Below are positions 1-7,683 of a stretch of DNA of 29,726 bases, piece by piece (the first letter of the stretch is position 1; each line of letters opens with the position of its first letter). This DNA is from an uncultured Bacilli bacterium (lineage in GTDB: Bacteria; Bacillota_I; Bacilli_A; RF39; UBA660): assembly GCA_947628685.1 (NCBI GenBank), contig CANRAT010000005.1:1-29726 (forward strand), read 5' to 3'. Under the pieces are notes generated by a model. The model was not told the origin of the DNA. It worked only from the letters and a program-made list of their open reading frames with translations, and did not search any database. The translations under genes and the position numbers were made by a program.

Positions 1-753
1 AACAATTCTATTTAAATCTTTTAATTCTTTTTCCGTTAAATAATTTTTAGCAATATCTACATCATATCTATAAATTGGTCCATTTGGTGATTCAGTCCAA
101 TTAGTAAGTCCCATATTTTCTTTATCAGAATCTACCCGATTATATATGATTTCAGCAGCTGTATTGCCTGTTACAGCATAGTGCAATTTATTTTGAACTG
201 TCTTAAAAAAATTTTTTGTAATTTCCGAATCCTTATCATAATCAATACTACAAGATGAATAAATATCTGTTATTTTTTGATAAAATCTTCTTTCACTAGA
301 GCGTATATTTCTAATTCTTTCTAAAAGTCTTTCAAAATAATCTTCACCAAAAATATAATTTGGATTTTTTAGTCTTTCATCATCCATTACAAACCCAGTA
401 ATTAAATATTCTCTTAATACTTTAGTTGCCCATATTCTAAAATGTGTTGCTTTTTTAGAATTTACTCGATAGCCAACGGCAATAATCATATCTAAATTAT
501 AAATCTTTACAGGTTTCTTAGAATTATCAACGTCGGTTTTTCCGACGGTGTTACTTGGAGCAAGTTCACCACTATTTAAAATATTATTAATATGTTCTGT
601 TATAGTGCTTCTAGAAACTCCAAATAATTCAGCTATCAAATTTTGCGTTAACCAAATATCATTATTAATTAGAAGTACACTTACCCTAACATCATTATTA
701 TCATCTTTATATATTAAAAAATCATGATTTGTAATTTGTAATTCACTTTTCAC
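1..753 (-). CDS. RhuM-family protein, C-terminus cut by window edge
   Basis: The 251 visible residues read without a stop to the window edge, so the C-terminus is missing. A winged-helix-like N-terminal segment (WLTQNLIAELFGVSRSTI, about residues 34-51) is followed by the hallmark blocks IYNLDMIIAVGYRVNSKKAT, FRIWATKVLREYL, DDERLKNP, ERRFYQKITDIY, and NKLHYAVTGNTAAEIIYNR. These match the RhuM/COG3943 family, whose members are usually about 330 residues. I chose GTG at 753-751 because GAGGTG lies 6 nt upstream; the in-frame GTG at 762 overlaps that site. RhuM genes are often found in genomic islands and near restriction-modification genes, and the molecular function is not established. A DNA-binding role is inferred from the helix-turn-helix-like start. 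Confidence 0.88.
   Translation of the reverse strand, partial: MKSELQITNHDFLIYKDDNNDVRVSVLLINNDIWLTQNLIAELFGVSRSTITEHINNILNSGELAPSNTVGKTDVDNSKKPVKIYNLDMIIAVGYRVNSKKATHFRIWATKVLREYLITGFVMDDERLKNPNYIFGEDYFERLLERIRNIRSSERRFYQKITDIYSSCSIDYDKDSEITKNFFKTVQNKLHYAVTGNTAAEIIYNRVDSDKENMGLTNWTESPNGPIYRYDVDIAKNYLTEKELKDLNRIV
531..547. repeat. GC-rich perfect hairpin inside the RhuM gene
   Basis: CGTCGG, five T, CCGACG on the plus strand forms a perfect 6-bp stem with a 5-nt loop. It is one of the most GC-rich spots in this AT-rich gene and encodes part of the linker V-G-K-T-D between the helix-turn-helix and the YNLD block. It has no U-tract, so it is not a canonical terminator. Confidence 0.5.
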
Positions 754-832
754 TATATTCACCTCTTTTTTCTCAAATATGTAAAAACATTTATTCGTTT
801 ATTTACTTACAAACCGTGTCATTTGCTTTTAA

Positions 833-1486
833 TTATGATTTTAATTCATAATTACCATTTTTCACCATATTAAATACCTTTATAAATTCAGAATGAGTAT
901 TTAATATTATTGAATATAATGAAGAACCTATTTGTACTATAATTCCATCTTTTGCTTCAACTACTGAAGTTATTTTATCAAATGTCCTGTCAAAACATTC
1001 ATTAGTTGAAGTGTATATTACTCTTTTATTTGTAATATATATTATCCCTTTATACGTGGTTCTCTCACTTTCCCTTATTACTTTTCCACCTGATCCACCT
1101 ATTCTATAAGTTAATCCTTTCATAATCTTTATACTAAATCCATTATTTTTTCCTGTATATCCTGTTGTTATTATTTTATCTTTAAAAGTATATCCTATGT
1201 CTAAATAGAAACAAATTTCATCTTTTGACAAATTAATATTTGAAACAACTATATTAGGTAATTTCCCTTCGTTTATCATATTTAGATTTTCTTTTGACAT
1301 TAACGATTTATCTTTATTATTTTCTTTTCTGCTTAATTCTTTAAATATATCGATAATCCATCCTATCCCAAATAAACCACCCGTAAATAGATATATTATC
1401 CCCATTTTATAATCTTTATCTATGAATTTATGAATACCAAATATTCCTAGAAACACCACAATTATTACTCTAACTTCTTTACTCAT
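833..1486 (-). CDS. TM2-domain membrane protein with C-terminal PH/GRAM-like domain
   Basis: The 217-residue product begins with a TM2-type pair of helices: a first segment around residues 6-22 (VIIVVFLGIFGIHKF), a short K/D-rich turn, and a second segment around 28-47 (GIIYLFTGGLFGIGWIIDIF). The G-x-x-G-x-H-x-F and G-G-x-x-G-x-x-W-x-x-D features are typical of TM2. The soluble remainder contains a beta-rich stretch with GIIYITNKRVIYTS, which resembles the PH/GRAM-like modules often attached to bacterial membrane anchors. AGGAGA sits 6 nt before the ATG. The cellular role is unknown. It lies between RhuM and ASCH genes in what looks like an accessory block, with no visible terminator on either side. 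Confidence 0.75.
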   Translation of the reverse strand: MSKEVRVIIVVFLGIFGIHKFIDKDYKMGIIYLFTGGLFGIGWIIDIFKELSRKENNKDKSLMSKENLNMINEGKLPNIVVSNINLSKDEICFYLDIGYTFKDKIITTGYTGKNNGFSIKIMKGLTYRIGGSGGKVIRESERTTYKGIIYITNKRVIYTSTNECFDRTFDKITSVVEAKDGIIVQIGSSLYSIILNTHSEFIKVFNMVKNGNYELKS

Positions 1487-1586
1487 TTTTATCTCCTAAA
1501 TTTAAATGATTCTATTTCAAATAAAATACCTTTCTCTCAAAATATAAAACTTTTTTTTGTAATTTTTTTATTTATAATACTTTTCA

Positions 1587-1934
1587 TTACTCTCCTTTAT
1601 AAACTATTTTTACCTTTATTCCAACCACTCCATATTTATCTTGCTCTTCTTTAGAATAATATTTATCCATATCTTTAGGATTGGCAATATCATCTTTATC
1701 ATATCCTAAAGATACTTTATCAAAATGTTTATATAATTCATCAAAACTTGAATATTTATACAATTTTACTATTTGAACCAATATAGTTTCCAATGTAGTT
1801 CTATTCGTAAATTCAATCAAATCTTTCTCTTTCAATAATTGTCTTTTTTCATCATTTAATCTCATTTCTATCGTTTTAGTTCCAGTTTTTATGCTATTAA
1901 ATGGATCATTATTTAATTTCATATTATATTTCAT
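1587..1934 (-). CDS. ASCH-domain (PUA-like) protein
   Basis: The 115-residue product consists of one ASCH domain. Diagnostic features are the start MKLNNDPFNSIKTGTKTIEM, the following RLNDEKRQ, a hydrophobic strand near D-L-I-E-F-T-N, and the end GVVGIKVKIVYKG. The K-x-G-x-K-T-I-E-x-R motif is the conserved ASCH signature, a beta-barrel fold related to PUA that in studied cases binds RNA or modified nucleosides. Some small ASCH proteins hydrolyse N4-acetylcytidine, but this family-level knowledge cannot be assigned here with confidence. AAGGAG lies 6 nt before the ATG. It follows the coiled-coil gene by about 86 bp with no clear terminator between them. Confidence 0.85.
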   Translation of the reverse strand: MKYNMKLNNDPFNSIKTGTKTIEMRLNDEKRQLLKEKDLIEFTNRTTLETILVQIVKLYKYSSFDELYKHFDKVSLGYDKDDIANPKDMDKYYSKEEQDKYGVVGIKVKIVYKGE

Positions 1935-2020
1935 ATTTAATCTCCTTAAATTTTAACTTATTATTTTTTATTTACTTTAATTTAACATTCCCAATTTTTC
2001 ATCACAATTATTTTTATTTA

Positions 2021-3418
2021 TTAATCTTTTCCTACTATTTTTAATTTTTGTTTATTAATCTCTTTTTCAATTTCTAATTTTTTATCTACATTATTCATTT
2101 TATACTGTTGTTCTTTTAGTTTATTTTCTAATGAATTAATACTTTCAAGTACTGAAGAATATTCAGGTAATATATTATTATATTCTTTAAACTCATTATT
2201 AAAATTATCTTTTAATTTACTTATTTGATTTAAAGAATCAGATAATATCAAATTTATATACTCTATTTTGTCTTTTACATCATTTATTTGTTTAGATATA
2301 TCCTCATATTTGTAATTAATTACTATTCTTTCCTTAGTTTCTAAACTCTTGTTCATTTCTTTTAAACCTTTATTAATCATCGTAGAACCTAAAGCTATTC
2401 CAAATAAATTTTTTCCTGTAAAAGGTATAGTAAGTATTCCACCTGCTATTCTAAATAAAGATGATAATATTTTTCTATGACCTACTGTTTCTATTTTTTT
2501 ACTAATCTGTTTTTCATAGTATGAAGCTTTCTCATACATATCATCTACTATTTTTTGTTGGTCTTCTAATTCTTGAAGTATATTTTTTTCTATATCTGAT
2601 ACACTATTTAACAACTCTTTATTTTTATTAAACTTTATTTTTATATTTTTTTGGTCATTTTTAACAGTTTCAATATTACTTCCAATAGTCTTTTTATCCT
2701 CGTAAATTAAAGTAATACTCTCTATTTTATTTATTTCTTTTTTGCAAACATTAAGCATCATATCAAGTTCATTAAGTGATGCGAGAGATTTATAACTTGT
2801 TATATTTTCTATTAATTTAATACTTTCTAATATAGAAAATTCACTCAAATCATATTTTTCTTTTACAGTATCAAATTGCAACTTTAGTTTTTCTACTTTC
2901 TTTTTTAATTTATCATATTTTTCATCTATCTGTTTTGTATCTTTATTCTTTTCTTTAGATTCTTTTTTTAATATTTTAACATCACTTTTTATTTCATCTA
3001 TTGCCTCTAAACTAGTATTAACAAATTTTTCTACTTCTTTCAATATAACAATTTCATTCTTAGTCTTTTTTATTTCTTTTTTTATATCAGTTTTACCTGT
3101 TAATTCACTAGATTTTTCTTCTATATTAATAAGTTTTATATTTAATTTTTCATTTGTATTATCTATACTTTTTTTATCAACTTTAAAAGTAGCAGTGAGT
3201 TTAACATCATTAAGTACCTTTACATCAGTCACATCTAGAATGTTAATATTTTCTTTTTCTTTAAATTCTTTTAACGTATTTAAATAATTTAGTTGTTTTT
3301 CCTTTTTTGGTATAGTATAATTTTCCTCTTTTAATTTTTTCTTTTTGTATCTAAAGCGATATAACATACTAATAAGTCTATCTTTTATAGAGCCTTTGGC
3401 ACCTCTAGATCCATTCAT
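2021..3418 (-). CDS. long coiled-coil protein with hydrophobic hairpin
   Basis: I do not recognise a named family. The 465-residue product starts with a basic stretch (RYRFRYKKKKLK around residues 18-30). A short globular-looking part follows (about 58-85, with ILDVTDVKVLNDVKLTATF), then heptad-rich Lys/Glu helices from about 85 to 312. A hydrophobic Gly-rich segment spans about 317-350 (LFRIAGGILTIPFTGKNLFG then IALGSTMINK), and a second coiled coil of about 110 residues runs to the end. There is no signal peptide. The hydrophobic segment could be a re-entrant or double-pass membrane hairpin between two coiled coils, an architecture seen in membrane-attached scaffold proteins. The gene has its own -10-like element just after the upstream terminator. 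Confidence 0.7.
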   Translation of the reverse strand: MNGSRGAKGSIKDRLISMLYRFRYKKKKLKEENYTIPKKEKQLNYLNTLKEFKEKENINILDVTDVKVLNDVKLTATFKVDKKSIDNTNEKLNIKLINIEEKSSELTGKTDIKKEIKKTKNEIVILKEVEKFVNTSLEAIDEIKSDVKILKKESKEKNKDTKQIDEKYDKLKKKVEKLKLQFDTVKEKYDLSEFSILESIKLIENITSYKSLASLNELDMMLNVCKKEINKIESITLIYEDKKTIGSNIETVKNDQKNIKIKFNKNKELLNSVSDIEKNILQELEDQQKIVDDMYEKASYYEKQISKKIETVGHRKILSSLFRIAGGILTIPFTGKNLFGIALGSTMINKGLKEMNKSLETKERIVINYKYEDISKQINDVKDKIEYINLILSDSLNQISKLKDNFNNEFKEYNNILPEYSSVLESINSLENKLKEQQYKMNNVDKKLEIEKEINKQKLKIVGKD

Positions 3419-3436
3419 ACAATCACATCCATAAGT

Positions 3437-3442
3437 ATTATA
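3437..3442 (-). promoter_or_regulatory. possible -10 box for the coiled-coil gene
   Basis: A perfect TATAAT on the minus strand lies directly after the terminator U-tract of the upstream gene and 18 nt before the ATG at 3418. No good -35 box is visible at 17 nt; the nearest TTGAGA is about 24 nt upstream inside the terminator arm. The mRNA leader would be short. Confidence 0.35.
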
Positions 3443-3444
3443 CT

Positions 3445-3469
3445 AAAAAAGAATAGAAAAATCTATTCT
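3445..3469 (-). terminator. rho-independent terminator after the M23/LysM hydrolase gene
   Basis: On the minus strand AGAATAGA, a 4-nt T loop and TCTATTCT form a perfect 8-bp stem followed by a run of six T. It lies 35 bp after the hydrolase stop codon. Confidence 0.85.
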
Positions 3470-3503
3470 CAATATATAAATTAGTTTTATAATATTACAA
3501 CTT

Positions 3504-4385
3504 TTAAGGTTTTATTAATTTACCTTCTTTTAATAGTTTAAGTAATTCTTTATTTTGGCTAGATGTTCCTGTATAATTTTCTATTCCATTTACCTTTGCA
3601 ATTTTTAATCTATAACTGTATGAAGAAGATGAACCTACTGCTTTTAGTGCATCTACTATTGATGTAGTATTACCGTTATATTTCTTTATATATACTACAC
3701 TTACAGGTATTAATAATTTTTGACCTATTATAATTAAATTTTTATTTTTTATATTATTTAAACTCGCTATAGCATCTACTGTTGTATTATACATATTAGC
3801 AATTTTACTTAACGTATCTCCTTTTTTTACTGTGTATGTTACATTTTCTTTTGGTTCTTCTAATATATCAGTTTTAATCCAGTTATACCCTCCGTCATTT
3901 AATACTTTAGTTTTATCATATAAAAATAATCCTTTATATACGTCTATTTGATTGTAAATACACCATGAGCCATATTCATTTTTATACCATCCATTACCTT
4001 TAAATTTACCTTTACCTACAGCCAAATGTATATGATTTCCTGTTGCATTACCTCTAGTTCCTTCATCATAATAAACCGTATTTTGTTTTATTATATCTCC
4101 TACTTTTAAATTAGATACATCGTTATCGTGTATTGTAAGTACAGTCATATAATCAATAGTACCATCTGCATAAAGTACTTTAGATGTACTTTCAAGCCAT
4201 ACTGCATTTGCATCTTTATATATTCTTTTAATTATCCCTGTAAAGGGTGCTTTTAACGAATCAATTGATTTATCTTTACCTGATAGATCGAGTGCTTTAT
4301 CGCCTTTATGGGAAAACTCTCCATCTGCTTTTTGTGATACATTTAAGTAATCCATTATTAACGTAGCTTTTTCAAAATTTTCCAT
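3504..4385 (-). CDS. M23 metallopeptidase with LysM and phage-endolysin-type C-terminal domain, no signal peptide
   Basis: The 293-residue product has three parts. An N-terminal M23 (LytM-type) zinc peptidase domain spans about residues 20-150, with ligands visible as H26-x6-D33 and H118-I-H120, plus H86. A LysM domain spans about 183-227 (YTVKKGDTLSKIANMYNTTV). The C-terminal segment (YSYRLKIAKVNGIENYTGTS, then K-L-L-K-E-G-K-L-I-K-P) resembles the wall-binding tail of clostridial phage endolysins. No hydrophobic signal or membrane segment is present, which fits a lysin released by lysis or by a separate holin rather than a secreted autolysin. It is a single-gene unit bounded by terminators; SD GAGGTGA precedes the ATG. 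It likely cleaves peptidoglycan cross-bridges. Confidence 0.85.
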   Translation of the reverse strand: MENFEKATLIMDYLNVSQKADGEFSHKGDKALDLSGKDKSIDSLKAPFTGIIKRIYKDANAVWLESTSKVLYADGTIDYMTVLTIHDNDVSNLKVGDIIKQNTVYYDEGTRGNATGNHIHLAVGKGKFKGNGWYKNEYGSWCIYNQIDVYKGLFLYDKTKVLNDGGYNWIKTDILEEPKENVTYTVKKGDTLSKIANMYNTTVDAIASLNNIKNKNLIIIGQKLLIPVSVVYIKKYNGNTTSIVDALKAVGSSSSYSYRLKIAKVNGIENYTGTSSQNKELLKLLKEGKLIKP

Positions 4386-4445
4386 TTTATCACCTCTCAG
4401 TATATTTTATTTTAAATATATTTATTTGAAAATTATATATAAACT

Positions 4446-4472
4446 AAAAAGAATAGCATTTTTATACTATCC
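4446..4472 (-). terminator. terminator overlapping the yutD stop codon
   Basis: On the minus strand GGATAGTA, a 6-nt loop and TGCTATTC pair over 8 bp with two G-T wobbles, followed by TTTTT. The stop codon of yutD lies in the left arm. Its right arm (CTATTC then T-run) matches the terminator at 3445-3469. Confidence 0.75.
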
Positions 4473-4745
4473 TTCTTTTACTTTTTCTAATATAAAGTAT
4501 TTGCACTCATAACTACATAAATTCTTTATATAGTCATCTTTAAATTTAATATCATTTATTTTATTACATATTTTGTTTAACTTATTACAAAATCCTTTTA
4601 ATCTAAGTTTACCATATGACCAATCACCTATTATATAATCATAAGGTTCAAAATAATCTGTATATTTTTCTTTAAATGCTTCTAAATCAAATCCATCTTT
4701 ATATTCTTCTATTAATTTATATTTTATATTATTAACCTCTATCAT
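4467..4745 (-). CDS. yutD: YutD-family protein (DUF1027)
   Basis: The 92-residue product is full length for the family. It shows the conserved blocks EYKDGFDLEAFKEKYTDYFE, YDYIIGDWSYGKLRLKGF and the C-terminal LCSYECKYFILEK, in which two Cys are conserved. YutD is widespread in Bacillota and its biochemical role is not settled. The start ATG overlaps the stop codon of the upstream glycosidase gene (ATGA), indicating translational coupling. The gene ends inside a rho-independent terminator, so it is the last gene of a two-gene unit. Confidence 0.9.
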   Translation of the reverse strand: MIEVNNIKYKLIEEYKDGFDLEAFKEKYTDYFEPYDYIIGDWSYGKLRLKGFCNKLNKICNKINDIKFKDDYIKNLCSYECKYFILEKVKEG

Positions 4746-6427
4746 TTGTACACCTTCTTAAATGCAGAACTAACCTCTTTATACTTATCTAAGTTTGAAC
4801 CTGAATTCCAAGTCATAAATCCTCCTTTTAGACCGTTATCATAAAGGGCTTGAATTTGATCTGATACTTTATTTGCATCATATACTACATTTGGAGTTTT
4901 TGTTGAATTATATGTCTGTATCCAAGTTCTAACTTTAGCAGGAGTTTTAATTATTTCTTGCTTAGTTTTAACATACTTACCCCATTCATTTAATAGTTTA
5001 TAAGGAACAGTCCATACTACTTCTTCTATTCCATACTCATGAGGATTAAAATGATCTGGATAAGGCATTCCACTTATTACATCTGCAACATTAGATATAG
5101 CAGGCCAAAATTGTCCATATGCAGTTACATAGTTAGAAGCACTTTCTCCAAACACATCTATTGACACATATGCGCCTAAAGCATGAATTTCATCACACGC
5201 ATACATAACAAAATTTTGTATGGCTTGAGATTTTTCTTCATTATAAGTATTTACTAAATTGATAGTCCCCTCTTTTTCAAGATTAGTTGTTCTATCTGGG
5301 AATCTTACATAATCAAACTGTATTTCGTTAAATCCTATATCAGTTACTGCTTCTTTTGCAAGTTCTACATTAAATTCCCAAACATATCTATTATATGCAC
5401 TAGGCCAGTAAGAGCCATTATGAGAAAAAGGATCACCATTTCTATTTTGAATAGCAACTTCTTTATGATCTGAGACAAATGCTGAATCTTTAAAAGTAGT
5501 AATTCTTCCTATCACATAAAAGCCAGCATCTTTAGCTTTCTTTACATATGCCTTATAATCTTCATAATCATTCATAGCCCTATTATAATTAGTCAAAGAA
5601 TATTCTTTCATAACAGGTGAATTATATGATGAATTATCATCTTTAATATCTATAACAAATGCATTTATATTGTTACTTTTAGCAAATTCTATATATTTAT
5701 CTATACTTCTTACTGCAATACCATTTATATAAAGCGCCCTAACCTCATCAGGCATGACATTATTTTCAAAATTTGCTTTAGGATATGGATAATAGTCAAG
5801 TTCATTTGCACTTCCGGCAGACAAAGTATCACCCATTTTTGCTAAATACTCTTGAAGTCCATTTTCATCATACACTTTATCTGCATCTTCTTTAGTAGTC
5901 ACTAAATATTTAGAATATACATATCCTTCTACATCATTATATTTAATTTTATACTTATTAACAATACCTTCACTATCTATTTTATCATAACCTATTATAT
6001 CTAGTCTTTCTCCCTTTTTAATATATGATAATATCTTTGATGAATTATCATCTTTATATACTGTCACATTTGTTCTTACAAACAATTCCTTTTCTTTTAC
6101 TATATCTTCTTTACTTAAAGTTAAATTATCTTCATCGATAAGATATGTTTTACCATTATATCCAATTTCTACAAATGTACTATCATTTTTTTCTTCCTTA
6201 AATTTATAAACATCTACTGTCACACCACGTGGAACAGTTAAAACCTCATTATACTCTTTATCATATAAAGTGACTTTTGCACTTTCACTTGAAATATATT
6301 TCTTTTCTTGTTTATTATCTTCTTTTTCTGGTTTAATGTTAGTAAAGAATATAACTGCCAAAACTAGTATTAGCAATAACACTATAGGGAATATTATAGT
6401 CTTTTTTAGTCTCCTTTTTTTCTTCAT
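4742..6427 (-). CDS. membrane-anchored putative glycoside hydrolase (DUF4015) with SH3-like repeats
   Basis: The 561-residue product has a basic N-terminus and one membrane segment (about residues 9-30). Two SH3-like segments follow: about 45-100, and about 108-175 with VTVYKDDNSSKILSYIKKGE. A C-terminal TIM-barrel region of the DUF4015/COG1306 type starts near YINGIAVRSIDKYIEFAKSN. It contains NAFVIDIKDD, IQFDYVRFPD and DVFGESASNY, family blocks rich in acidic residues that probably act in sugar-bond cleavage. The catalytic domain should face outside and probably acts on wall or surface polysaccharide; the substrate is unknown. The ATG at 6427 has GGTGA 5 nt upstream. Upstream in-frame TTG and GTG codons (6439, 6436) lie in that ribosome-binding site, so I reject them. 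It is followed by yutD with a 4-nt overlap. Confidence 0.87.
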   Translation of the reverse strand: MKKKRRLKKTIIFPIVLLLILVLAVIFFTNIKPEKEDNKQEKKYISSESAKVTLYDKEYNEVLTVPRGVTVDVYKFKEEKNDSTFVEIGYNGKTYLIDEDNLTLSKEDIVKEKELFVRTNVTVYKDDNSSKILSYIKKGERLDIIGYDKIDSEGIVNKYKIKYNDVEGYVYSKYLVTTKEDADKVYDENGLQEYLAKMGDTLSAGSANELDYYPYPKANFENNVMPDEVRALYINGIAVRSIDKYIEFAKSNNINAFVIDIKDDNSSYNSPVMKEYSLTNYNRAMNDYEDYKAYVKKAKDAGFYVIGRITTFKDSAFVSDHKEVAIQNRNGDPFSHNGSYWPSAYNRYVWEFNVELAKEAVTDIGFNEIQFDYVRFPDRTTNLEKEGTINLVNTYNEEKSQAIQNFVMYACDEIHALGAYVSIDVFGESASNYVTAYGQFWPAISNVADVISGMPYPDHFNPHEYGIEEVVWTVPYKLLNEWGKYVKTKQEIIKTPAKVRTWIQTYNSTKTPNVVYDANKVSDQIQALYDNGLKGGFMTWNSGSNLDKYKEVSSAFKKVYK

Positions 6428-6513
6428 ACTTCTCACCAATTATAGTATAACACAATTTTCTTTTTTTTTACATACATATTCATTACTTTTTAAACAGTCC
6501 AACTATCAAAAAA

Positions 6514-6539
6514 AACAAAAAAATTAGGTCTCCCTAATT
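6514..6539 (-). terminator. terminator of the yqeG-yqeH operon
   Basis: AATTAGG, loop GAGA and CCTAATT form a perfect 7-bp stem on the minus strand followed by a T-rich run. The stem begins in the stop codon of the small Asn-rich gene, closing the four-gene operon. Confidence 0.85.
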
Positions 6540-6837
6540 ATTTTTTAAACATATTTCTATTTAACGCTCTAAAGACAGGATTATCAGAAGTAGGACTTTG
6601 ATTAGCATTTCTCATGTTATTATTTCTAATTATAAAATTGTCTTTATTACCTCTTACTTCTTGTGTTACTTGATTAGTATCATGATTTATAGTTTCTACT
6701 AAATTTTTTCTTTCTTCAGCACGCATTTTAGCAAATGAATTATCAAAATTATTTGGATTATTTTTTAATTTATTTAAGTCATTTTGATTATGTATATAAT
6801 TTGTTCTTTCATTAAATCCATCAGTATTATAATTCAT
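6538..6837 (-). CDS. small hydrophilic Asn-rich protein, unknown function
   Basis: The 99-residue product has no recognisable domain. It is rich in Asn (many N-N and N-x-N), Arg and Lys, has no Cys and no hydrophobic segment, and is probably cytosolic and partly disordered. A central stretch (NSFAKMRAEERKNLVETI) looks helical and amphipathic. Its start overlaps the end of the upstream membrane-protein gene by 11 bp, with GGTGA in that gene's last codons as ribosome-binding site. It closes the yqeG-yqeH operon and ends in a terminator, so it is a real translated gene by context. Confidence 0.65.
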   Translation of the reverse strand: MNYNTDGFNERTNYIHNQNDLNKLKNNPNNFDNSFAKMRAEERKNLVETINHDTNQVTQEVRGNKDNFIIRNNNMRNANQSPTSDNPVFRALNRNMFKK

Positions 6838-7678
6838 TTATATATTCACCTTCATAAAGACAATATTCATAATAACTACACAATGTATTTTTAAATGTAT
6901 ATTTATATATTTTCTTGCTATTATTATCTAAATTTTTAAATATAGTTTTAATATCATCTATGTTAGAAGATGTACCACTATTTAATGCATTTGTCATATT
7001 TGCATCACTATAAATAGTATAATTTTCACCCTCTACTTTTGCAAATCCTACATAATAGTAAACTATTATATCTTTATCTTGATATTCTGCTTTTATAAAA
7101 TCTTCTATATCATAATATTTTGTATTAGGTTCATTTGAAGTACAAAGTCCATCATATATATACCTAGCATTTACCTCATCATATCTCCAAGTACCTTTAT
7201 AACTACTTGATGAATCAACAGGTACAGAAATGTTCTCAAAATTATATTCTACATTTTTGCCTAATATATTTTTAACTCTAAGTTCTATCAAATTTGAATT
7301 AAATTCCATAGGTGTAGTTGAACATCTACTATAAGAATCAGATGGTTTTATATTTGTATTAGTTTCCTCAATACCCATGAAAGCATTATATAATATATCA
7401 CTATTAGACATATTACTAATTTTAAATTTATCTAAACTATAATAAGTATTTGAACTATATATACTATTTCTCATTATAGGAAAATGTATATCTGCTAAGT
7501 CTTCTTCTGTAACAACTTTTTCTTCTTCTTTTTCTTCTTGTTCATGTGGAACTTCTGGTAATTTTTCTTTTTCTATATAATTATATACTACTGGAAATAG
7601 TAATACACAAATTATTACAACTACAAATAATATTATCACAAATAAATTATTATTTTTCTTATTTTCTTCATTATTCAT
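6827..7678 (-). CDS. single-pass membrane-anchored extracellular protein, unknown function
   Basis: The 283-residue product has a short polar N-terminus (MNNEENKKNNN), one strong membrane segment (about 12-33, LFVIILFVVVIICVLLFPVV) and an acidic linker rich in Glu (about 40-62). An external domain of about 215 residues has five Cys. The Ser/Tyr-rich composition and the segments around NSNLIELRVKNILGKNVEYN and YIYDGLCTSNEPNTKYYDIE do not match a family I know. The ATG at 7678 is chosen because AGGGTGA lies 6 nt before it; the longer reading frame from 7720 would begin inside yqeH. Its start is 5 bp after the yqeH stop, so it is co-transcribed with yqeG/yqeH. Confidence 0.7.
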   Translation of the reverse strand: MNNEENKKNNNLFVIILFVVVIICVLLFPVVYNYIEKEKLPEVPHEQEEKEEEKVVTEEDLADIHFPIMRNSIYSSNTYYSLDKFKISNMSNSDILYNAFMGIEETNTNIKPSDSYSRCSTTPMEFNSNLIELRVKNILGKNVEYNFENISVPVDSSSSYKGTWRYDEVNARYIYDGLCTSNEPNTKYYDIEDFIKAEYQDKDIIVYYYVGFAKVEGENYTIYSDANMTNALNSGTSSNIDDIKTIFKNLDNNSKKIYKYTFKNTLCSYYEYCLYEGEYINEL

Positions 7679-7683
7679 TTTAA

